8,071 bases of DNA from Sulfurimonas sp. UBA6014 (GTDB taxonomy: Bacteria; Campylobacterota; Campylobacteria; Campylobacterales; Sulfurimonadaceae), in the NCBI GenBank assembly GCA_002428085.1, contig DJAA01000058.1, forward strand, positions 33,136-41,206. Reading direction: 5' to 3'. Below the pieces are notes generated by a model. It was not told where the DNA came from. It worked only from the letters and a program-made list of their open reading frames with translations, and did no database searches. Position 1 is the stretch's first letter; every line of letters begins with the position of its first letter. Both the position numbers and the translations under genes were made by a program. Shown here piece by piece: positions 1 to 4,770 of this stretch.

Positions 1-12
1 AAAATACATATT

Positions 13-276
13 TTAAGAAGCTGAAATCTCTTTTTGCAAAATCATTTTTATCAACGACTGATAGGGTACATCTACGGCATTGGCTTTTATTTTTAGGCTC
101 TCTAACATATCTGCAGGTAATCTCAGCGATATTGTTTTTGTACTTTTTTTAAGGTTGGCAAATCGAACAGGTTTTGCACTTTCCCATGCAACAAAATCCA
201 TACTATCGTGATTTTGCCAAAATTCTTGCTCTTCTTTCTCACTACTAAATTTCGGAATTGTTTTTAAAGTTTTCAT
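13..276 (-). CDS. brnA: BrnA-type CopG-family antitoxin
   Basis: This 87-residue protein looks like the antitoxin of a BrnT/BrnA type II toxin-antitoxin pair (CopG-antitoxin family). The family neutralises the BrnT ribonuclease and usually represses its own promoter. Residues 11-26 carry the acidic/aromatic segment containing EEQEFWQNHDS that is typical of the family's N-terminus. Residues 44-53 (STKTISLRLP) look like the DNA-binding beta strand of a ribbon-helix-helix fold, followed by helices ending in VPYQSLIKMIL (residues 70-80). The ATG overlaps the end of brnT by 32 bases, so the two are probably translated together, toxin first. The length is normal for the family and nothing looks broken. 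The assignment rests on motif memory plus the paired toxin. Confidence 0.86.
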   Translation of the reverse strand: MKTLKTIPKFSSEKEEQEFWQNHDSMDFVAWESAKPVRFANLKKSTKTISLRLPADMLESLKIKANAVDVPYQSLIKMILQKEISAS

Positions 277-568
277 AAACTGCCCTCTCTTTTTGGTTCA
301 TTACTCTTGCGCTGATTATTCTGATTCTATTTTTTCTTGCAGTAAATACCACAAACAACTTCTCATTCTCATCTGTCTTACCAAGTGCAAAACATCTGCA
401 TTCCTCTTGAGAATGTTTGAAATCCTCTACAATGAGTAAAGGTTCATTAAAAAAAATCTCTTCAATGCGTTGCCATTGAAGATTATGTTTTTGTTCATTC
501 TTCAAGATATTGCCATCATCCCAATCAAATTGAGATATTTCACTCACATCTAAGCAATCAAATTTCAT
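245..568 (-). CDS. brnT: BrnT-type ribonuclease toxin
   Basis: This 107-residue protein matches the BrnT toxin family, RelE-like-fold ribonucleases that inhibit translation by cutting RNA. Visible family features are the N-terminal FDWDDGNILKNEQKHNL (residues 14-30, equivalent to the family's F-W-D-x-x-K-N-x-x-K-H-x-hydrophobic pattern), the central EDFKHSQEE, and the C-terminal strand-rich VVFTARKNRIRIISAR followed by KERAVYE. All are intact, so it is likely functional. The ATG at 566-568 is preceded by an AAGGG ribosome binding site. The gene lies 48 bases after the dxr stop, with a candidate promoter and palindromic operator between. Toxin-before-antitoxin order is normal for BrnT/BrnA, and the partner antitoxin overlaps its 3' end. 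Confidence 0.88.
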   Translation of the reverse strand: MKFDCLDVSEISQFDWDDGNILKNEQKHNLQWQRIEEIFFNEPLLIVEDFKHSQEECRCFALGKTDENEKLFVVFTARKNRIRIISARVMNQKERAVYENFKNNSEI

Positions 569-578
569 TAAAACCCTT

Positions 579-603
579 TTTGTATATGATGATTATATAC
601 AAA
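579..603 (-). promoter_or_regulatory. Candidate brnTA promoter -10 with overlapping palindromic operator
   Basis: A perfect inverted repeat has 9-base arms (TTTGTATAT at 579-587 and ATATACAAA at 595-603) around the 7-base spacer GATGATT. On the minus strand a consensus -10 hexamer TATAAT (592-597) overlaps one arm, and the brnT start lies about 24 bases downstream. I see no good -35, which is common in Campylobacterota promoters. BrnA antitoxins are ribbon-helix-helix repressors of their own operon, so a palindrome over the -10 is what autoregulation would need. The symmetry is seen directly; the operator role is inferred. Confidence 0.55.
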
Positions 604-616
604 TAAAGTAAAAAAT

Positions 617-1693
617 CTATCGAATATATCTTCTCACTTCTTTATCAAGGGCAAACACATCCTCTATATTTTTTGGGACATCTGTGAACTTTTCATATGC
701 GTTGATGATGGTTCTGCTGATGTCCATGAAGCCGATTTTTTTGGCGATGAAAAGCTCTATGGCGGCTTCGTTTGCGGCGTTGATTATGACGCCTCTTGCT
801 GGGGTTTTCAAAAGTTCCTCTTTTATCTGCCAAATCGGGTATCTATCAGTTGTGATTTCACGAAACTCTAAGGAGCCGACTTTGAGAAGGTCTACATGAG
901 GGAGAATGTTCTGGCCCATTTTACCGTCAAGCGCAAATGCAATAGGGAGTTGCATGCTGGCATTTGCGAAGTGTGCGGTGGTTGAGCCGTCTTTAAAATC
1001 AATGAGTGCATGGATGAGGGAGTGGGTTTCTATGATGGCGTCGTAAAGTATTTTTTCTTCTTTGCCCTCGCCAAAAAGCCATCTTGCCTCGATGAGTTCA
1101 AAGATTTTGTTGACCATGGTCGCAGAATCTATGGTGATTTTTTGACCCATTGACCAGTTGGGGTGTTTTTGCGTATCGGACAAGGTTGCACTTTTTAACC
1201 GCTCGATATCCCAGTCACGAAATGCCCCGCCGCTTGCGGTGATAATCATCTTTTTTACAGGTCTATCCTGCATCAAATACCAAAGCCCAAAATGTTCGCT
1301 GTCGATGGGCTGAATGCGGCTCATGTCTAAAAATGCCCCGCATGCCACTAATGACTCTTTGTTTGCAAGGGCTACTTTTTTTCCGCTAGACAAAGCCGCC
1401 AAAGTTGGGCGTAACCCTAAAAAGCCAACGAGAGCATTGACCACAAGTTTGCTGTTTGAGTCTTGTATGACTTTTACAATCGCCTCTTCACCCCAGTAAA
1501 CATTTTTGTGATTTACTTTATAAATATCCTCTTTATTTGCCACAACAACGACACTTGGAGTGTGTTCATGTATCTGTGTGTTTAAGAGTTCTATATTTTT
1601 TCCTGCAACCAAAACATCAACGTTCATGGAGAGTTTTTTTGCAACAAGAAGTGTGTTGACCCCAATGGAGCCCGTTGAACCAAGCAGTATCAA
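617..1693 (-). CDS. dxr: 1-deoxy-D-xylulose 5-phosphate reductoisomerase
   Basis: Dxr (IspC) converts 1-deoxy-D-xylulose 5-phosphate to 2-C-methyl-D-erythritol 4-phosphate with NADPH, the committed cytoplasmic step of the MEP isoprenoid pathway. The 358-residue protein has the NADPH-binding GSTGSIG (5-11), ALANKES (108-114, with the conserved Lys112), and metal ligands Asp131 and Glu133 in PIDSEH. It also has the substrate-binding Ser154 in TASGGAFR, the flexible loop HPNWSMG (177-183), and SATMVNK with Glu199 completing the metal site. It is shorter than the roughly 400-residue E. coli enzyme, as I recall for Campylobacter homologues. The only in-frame start is TTG at 1691-1693, because a TAA stop lies shortly upstream. 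The gap to the cdsA stop is just 4 bases and the nearest purine-rich site (AGAGG) is about 14 bases away, so translation probably depends on coupling to cdsA. Confidence 0.97.
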   Translation of the reverse strand: MILLGSTGSIGVNTLLVAKKLSMNVDVLVAGKNIELLNTQIHEHTPSVVVVANKEDIYKVNHKNVYWGEEAIVKVIQDSNSKLVVNALVGFLGLRPTLAALSSGKKVALANKESLVACGAFLDMSRIQPIDSEHFGLWYLMQDRPVKKMIITASGGAFRDWDIERLKSATLSDTQKHPNWSMGQKITIDSATMVNKIFELIEARWLFGEGKEEKILYDAIIETHSLIHALIDFKDGSTTAHFANASMQLPIAFALDGKMGQNILPHVDLLKVGSLEFREITTDRYPIWQIKEELLKTPARGVIINAANEAAIELFIAKKIGFMDISRTIINAYEKFTDVPKNIEDVFALDKEVRRYIR

Positions 1694-1697
1694 AAGG

Positions 1698-2453
1698 CTA
1701 TACCAATCCTCTTAAGAGAACGAGCATCACGATGGCACCAAACAAATAGCCATCAATTCTATCGAGCACTCCGCCATGACCTGGGAGCAAATCGCCACTA
1801 TCTTTTACCCCTGCTTTTCTTTTTAAAGAGCTTTCATACAAATCTCCAAAGATGGAGCTTGTCGCAACCACAAAAGAGACGATAAGGGCAACCATAAAGC
1901 TTGTCATGATGAGCCCAACAAAGGCTCCACCCACTGTTGCTACGAGAATTCCTCCAACAACACCCTCCATAGTTTTTTTAGGGCTTGCCTCACAAAACGG
2001 GGTTTTGCCTATACTTTTGCCGATTCCATACGCTCCGATATCGGTGAGTGCCACAACCATCACAAGCCATAAAAGCGAGAGGACGCCAAACTCTTGGTAC
2101 ATCGTAAAAGCAAAAAGCACCCCTGCAGTGGGGTAAATGAAGGGGAGAAAACTCTTCCATTCCAACTCTTTACTGTATGCCACCGCACTTGCATAAACAA
2201 CGCCAGCTACGACAAAAAGGTCATCCCCATGAGGGTAAATCCCCGCAACAATCCAAAGTGCCAACGCGATATAAATGAGCGCGCTGTTCTTAATATCAAA
2301 AAGGAGAAGTGCTTCTTTAAATGCCAAAAGATAAATGGCACCAAAAACAAGCCACATAAGAAAAAAATTGTTTATCAAACCGATAAGGAGAGCAGCCGCG
2401 ACAAGGACCAAACCTGTTACAACTCTCTCTTGATGCTCACCAAAAAATGCCAT
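1698..2453 (-). CDS. cdsA: Phosphatidate cytidylyltransferase (CDP-diglyceride synthase)
   Basis: CdsA makes CDP-diacylglycerol from phosphatidic acid and CTP at the inner membrane and is the branch point for bacterial phospholipid synthesis. With the start chosen here it is 251 residues, mostly hydrophobic with several membrane helices. It carries the C-terminal family signature SSLKRKAGVKDSGDLLPGHGG followed by VLDRID (about residues 208-234), plus the upstream SPKKT motif (157-161) and a TDIGAYGIGK segment. I prefer the ATG at 2451-2453 (protein beginning MAFFGEHQE) because AGGAGA lies 6 bases before it. The open frame extends 13 codons further to a GTG overlapping the previous gene's stop, with no comparable site. 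It lies between the small coiled-coil gene and dxr in the same operon. Confidence 0.96.
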   Translation of the reverse strand: MAFFGEHQERVVTGLVLVAAALLIGLINNFFLMWLVFGAIYLLAFKEALLLFDIKNSALIYIALALWIVAGIYPHGDDLFVVAGVVYASAVAYSKELEWKSFLPFIYPTAGVLFAFTMYQEFGVLSLLWLVMVVALTDIGAYGIGKSIGKTPFCEASPKKTMEGVVGGILVATVGGAFVGLIMTSFMVALIVSFVVATSSIFGDLYESSLKRKAGVKDSGDLLPGHGGVLDRIDGYLFGAIVMLVLLRGLV

Positions 2454-2477
2454 GAAATTTCTCCTAAAAATTTTTAA

Positions 2478-2483
2478 ATTATA
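2478..2483 (-). promoter_or_regulatory. Candidate -10 element before cdsA
   Basis: On the minus strand a consensus TATAAT hexamer sits about 25 bases before the cdsA ATG, in the short gap after the coiled-coil gene. No convincing -35 is visible. It could supply extra cdsA-dxr transcription inside the operon. In AT-rich DNA such a hexamer is also expected by chance. Confidence 0.25.
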
Positions 2484-2488
2484 TCCCA

Positions 2489-2794
2489 TCACACTTTAAT
2501 ATCTAGCTTATAGAGTGTAAATTCCTCTTGTGACTCTTCCTCTTGGTGCTCTTTTTTTTCATTTCTTGCATTTTCTTGATCCGCTTCATTTTTTTGGTGC
2601 TCTCTATCAGCGTCTACTTTTTGGTTCTCCTCAGTAGGACGCACCTCTAAAACTTTCTCATCTTTTTCGTTTACAGCAGCTTGTGCAAGGACGTTCTGGA
2701 GATCATAACGGTTATTTTGATTTGCATGCGCAGAAGCGACACTCGCTGTCATTTGATTGACAAAAATGGTATTTCCAATGGGACCGATTGCCAT
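2489..2794 (-). CDS. Conserved small charged coiled-coil protein, function unknown
   Basis: I do not recognise a function for this 101-residue protein. Its N-terminus (MAIGPIGNTIFVNQMTASVA) is uncharged and ordered-looking. Residues 43-91 are almost all Glu, Lys, Asp, Gln, Asn and Arg, including EVRPTEE (50-56), and should form a disordered segment or coiled coil. The end, FTLYKLDIKV (92-101), is hydrophobic again. There is no signal peptide, membrane helix or cysteine. AGGAGAGG lies 3 bases before the ATG, so the start is secure. It lies 14 bases after the NFACT gene and 35 bases before cdsA. I recall a possible coiled-coil protein at the same place in Campylobacter jejuni between the NFACT and cdsA genes, which supports a real, lineage-restricted gene. 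Confidence 0.85.
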   Translation of the reverse strand: MAIGPIGNTIFVNQMTASVASAHANQNNRYDLQNVLAQAAVNEKDEKVLEVRPTEENQKVDADREHQKNEADQENARNEKKEHQEEESQEEFTLYKLDIKV

Positions 2795-2808
2795 AACCTC
2801 TCCTTATA

Positions 2809-4134
2809 CTATCTCGTATCTACTTCAATGGTTTTATATTTATTATATAACACATTCGCACCGCTTTGAATCGTCACTTCACGTCTAGGGGTATAATCGA
2901 CCAAATACTTATCTTTTGCAATGGTTGTAAAATCGACACAGAGTCTTGCAGCAGCTTCTATGATGTGTGGTGGGACATTTTGTTTGTCAGTTGTGATGAT
3001 AACATGCGCCGAGGGGACATCTTTCATATGAATCCAAACATCTTTGGCTTTGGCATTTTCTAAGAGTTCAATGTTTCCTTTTTCATTTTTTCCTAGCCCT
3101 ATTTTATACCCTTCAATGAAAAAAATCTCTATCGATTCGTTGACTTTTACTTTTTTATTTTGAACTTTTTTTGGAAATAAAAACTCGATTTTTGCGATAT
3201 CTTTTGCCTCATGGACTGCATGGATAAAAAGCTTTAAGTGCTCCATTTTAGAGCGCAAACTTTGCTTTTCTAAGTGGAGATGTTTCGCTTTTTGTTTGGC
3301 TTTTTTGCTTCGTGCAAAAAGCGAGTTTGCCATCATGGCGGGCGTTGCGTACTCTTTTGAGAGTTCTATTTCTACGAAACTTCCATCATAATCTTTGAGA
3401 ATAAAACTCTTCGCATACGCTTGAATCGTCTGGATATTTGAGAGAAGAAGATTGCCATGATGCTGGAGTTTTTGAGCCTCTTGCACAAGCGTCTCTTCCT
3501 CTTCAAGCATTTGGTAAATTTTTTCAATTTTTTGGAGTTTTTTCGTCAAATAGGCACTTTTTTGCCCTTTAAGCATTTCGAGTTTTTGCTCTTGTTCTTT
3601 GTCATGCTGGGCGTACAAAAACGCCTCGACATCCGCAAGCGGATACTCTTTTGCCTCAAAAGGTGCTTGTGGCACATTCAGAAGTTTTTGCCCAACACGA
3701 ACCTCACGAAAAGAGGAAAAAAGGTCAACATGCCGAAGCGCTTCAAGGACAACTTCCTCTTCATCCAAGATGATAACATTCGTATATTTGCCAGTAAACT
3801 CTATCTGTAGATAACTCATCTCTTGTTTATAGGTTGAGGCTACGGATGTTTTTATTCTCAAGATTTTGTCATGATTGACAAGGTCAAGATGGAGGATGTT
3901 TGAGCGGTTAAAGCGTTTTGAGAGGATAACATCAAAAGGGGCATTGTAAACTTTTGAACGGGGATACGAGAGGCATTTAAAGATGTTGGCATTTGCGCGA
4001 CGCATCTCAAAATAGATCTCATCCTCTTTATCAAAAACGATTTTCACGATGGTATCTGAAACTCTATAAATGGCAGATATTTTTGTAAAATGGTTCAAAT
4101 AGGCTGTGATTTGCTTTAAATGAGATAGTTTCAT
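2809..4134 (-). CDS. rqcH: NFACT family protein (RqcH / fibronectin-binding-protein-like)
   Basis: This 441-residue protein belongs to the NFACT family (eukaryotic Rqc2/NEMF, bacterial RqcH, older name fibronectin-binding protein A). Bacterial RqcH binds obstructed large ribosomal subunits and directs alanine tailing of stalled peptides. An NFACT-N-like region occupies about residues 1-165, Lys/Glu-rich coiled coils follow (about 170-235 and 275-320), and an NFACT-R domain ends the protein with DVWIHMKDVPSAHVII (365-380). It is shorter than the roughly 570-residue Firmicutes proteins, with no obvious helix-hairpin-helix insert, so RqcH function is not certain. I chose the ATG at 4132-4134, preceded by AAGGAG, over an in-frame TTG at 4173 without a site. 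It is the first gene of the minus-strand operon. Confidence 0.9.
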   Translation of the reverse strand: MKLSHLKQITAYLNHFTKISAIYRVSDTIVKIVFDKEDEIYFEMRRANANIFKCLSYPRSKVYNAPFDVILSKRFNRSNILHLDLVNHDKILRIKTSVASTYKQEMSYLQIEFTGKYTNVIILDEEEVVLEALRHVDLFSSFREVRVGQKLLNVPQAPFEAKEYPLADVEAFLYAQHDKEQEQKLEMLKGQKSAYLTKKLQKIEKIYQMLEEEETLVQEAQKLQHHGNLLLSNIQTIQAYAKSFILKDYDGSFVEIELSKEYATPAMMANSLFARSKKAKQKAKHLHLEKQSLRSKMEHLKLFIHAVHEAKDIAKIEFLFPKKVQNKKVKVNESIEIFFIEGYKIGLGKNEKGNIELLENAKAKDVWIHMKDVPSAHVIITTDKQNVPPHIIEAAARLCVDFTTIAKDKYLVDYTPRREVTIQSGANVLYNKYKTIEVDTR

Positions 4135-4220
4135 GGCGACTCCTTCGTCTAGATGAATGTCCATTAGGTTCAATGATGAATGATTTTTTTAATTTCCTAT
4201 TGCATAATTCAGGTTTAAAG

Positions 4221-4226
4221 ATTGTA
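4221..4226 (-). promoter_or_regulatory. Candidate promoter of the NFACT-cdsA-dxr operon
   Basis: On the minus strand a TACAAT hexamer preceded by TGTG and a long T-rich tract (about 4230-4245) resembles Campylobacterota housekeeping promoters, which often replace a -35 box with T-rich DNA. It would give an untranslated leader of about 80 bases before the NFACT ATG at 4134. It is the best candidate in the divergent intergenic region for the leftward operon. Confidence 0.4.
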
Positions 4227-4326
4227 CACAAAAAAATTTAAAAAAGCATCTCTATTTTGAAATTGGAAATTTTTAAAACCACAAATAGAGTCTACTCAAA
4301 AGGTTATATATTCAAAACAATTTCGC

Positions 4327-4332
4327 TACAAT
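4327..4332 (+). promoter_or_regulatory. Candidate promoter of the TonB-receptor leader
   Basis: TACAAT at 4327-4332 is a reasonable -10 hexamer in AT-rich DNA, without a strong -35. Transcription from here would begin near 4338-4340. The transcript would have a leader of about 430 bases before the receptor ATG and would include the whole riboswitch-like region starting about 4345. The position suits that role, but the hexamer alone is weak evidence. Confidence 0.35.
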
Positions 4333-4344
4333 TTTATAAAAATT

Positions 4345-4525
4345 TAAAGAGCACCATGAAGCTACCTAAAGGTTTTGGTAAAAATTATTTTACCCTCCGA
4401 GCTATTACCGCCACTGTAAACCAAGTAAGTCTTCATGCAAATGCTTCGCGTGTGCAAAGTTTTCACTTGCAAAATTTTCAAAGCTCTGAACTTGAAGCAG
4501 AGGTTGAAGAAGAGGACCCTGCAAC
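4345..4525 (+). promoter_or_regulatory. Diverged cobalamin riboswitch candidate
   Basis: This stretch resembles a cobalamin riboswitch aptamer by eye. In order it has AAAGG (4368-4372), a hairpin at 4377-4394 (GGTAAAA / TTTTACC, loop ATTA), TCCGAGC (4396-4402), and the core CCGCCACTGT (4408-4417) followed by AAACCAAGTAAGTC. A TGCTTCGCGTGTGCAAAG segment follows (4442-4459) where the B12-box and GGGAAGG region would be, then a CTCTG/CAGAG hairpin (4484-4502). Last comes AAGAGGACCCTGC (4510-4522), resembling the 3' core AGYCAGGAGACCTGCC. The total of about 180 bases and the place before a TonB receptor both fit. Against it, the AAAGGGAA, GCCACTG and 3' core are only partly conserved, so it may be a variant class, a decayed copy or chance. 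No covariance model was run. Confidence 0.5.
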
Positions 4526-4698
4526 CCTTTGCCCACTGCAACTCTCTTTTAAGCCTTGCCATTGCAACTGTTATTTTTTTAAAAAAACACGTAAAATTCT
4601 TCATCTTTTCCCCAATCAAAACTTTTTTCAAAGCTACTTCAAGAGTTTAAACAACGCTATTTCTCCGCCCTATTTTCACATGACAAGCTACCTCTCAC
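4526..4698 (+). other. Non-coding remainder of the receptor leader
   Basis: No gene is supported between the riboswitch-like region and the inverted repeat. TGCAAC occurs at 4520-4525, 4537-4542 and 4563-4568; the last two lie in an imperfect 15-base direct repeat (4528-4543 and 4555-4569). A T7A7 run (4574-4587) follows a tiny TTGC-CATT-GCAA hairpin (4558-4569), too weak to be called a terminator. If the upstream element is a riboswitch, its expression platform should lie here, but I cannot identify paired alternative structures with confidence. Confidence 0.4.
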
Positions 4699-4751
4699 GG
4701 AAGTGTGACTTCAGTCGCACCTAAAATTAGTGCGACTGAAGTCGCACTTCC
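4699..4751. repeat. 22-base inverted repeat (REP-like palindromic element)
   Basis: The arms at 4699-4720 and 4730-4751 are complementary at 21 of 22 positions (the exception can pair as G-U), with a 9-base loop CTAAAATTA. Each arm is itself a small palindrome of the form GTGCGACT-GA-AGTCGCAC, so the DNA can fold as one long hairpin or two short ones. It ends 7 bases before the AAGGA ribosome binding site of the receptor gene. No T-run follows, so it is not a standard terminator. Its 18-base core matches, at 14 of 18 positions, a segment at the right end of the window, which suggests a dispersed repeat family. Confidence 0.9.
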
Positions 4752-4770
4752 AAAATAAGGAAAAAACTAT

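Noticed and set aside
2454..2492. GTG start extending cdsA by 13 codons
   Set aside because: It overlaps the stop of the previous gene and lacks a ribosome binding site, whereas the ATG at 2453 has AGGAGA at good spacing and matches the expected N-terminus.
4135..4173. TTG start extending the NFACT protein by 13 residues
   Set aside because: There is no ribosome binding site. AAGGAG precedes the ATG at 4134, and MKLSHLKQ is a typical beginning for the family.
4362..4631. 89-codon open frame on the minus strand and a 71-codon plus-strand frame at 4435-4650
   Set aside because: They overlap each other and the riboswitch-like segment, with no supporting ribosome binding site or recognisable protein features.
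4257..4724. 155-codon open frame on the plus strand in the divergent intergenic region
   Set aside because: It starts at a TTG without a ribosome binding site, runs through the riboswitch-like segment and ends inside the inverted repeat. Its composition fits no family I know, and opposite and alternative frames are open too.
4699..4751. Rho-independent terminator before the receptor gene
   Set aside because: The hairpin is strong but no T-run follows on either strand; the receptor's ribosome binding site comes immediately after.
4590..4770. Fur box controlling the TonB receptor
   Set aside because: No GATAATGATTATC-like palindrome is visible near the candidate promoter or the start codon. 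The palindrome present is GC-richer and belongs to a repeat family.
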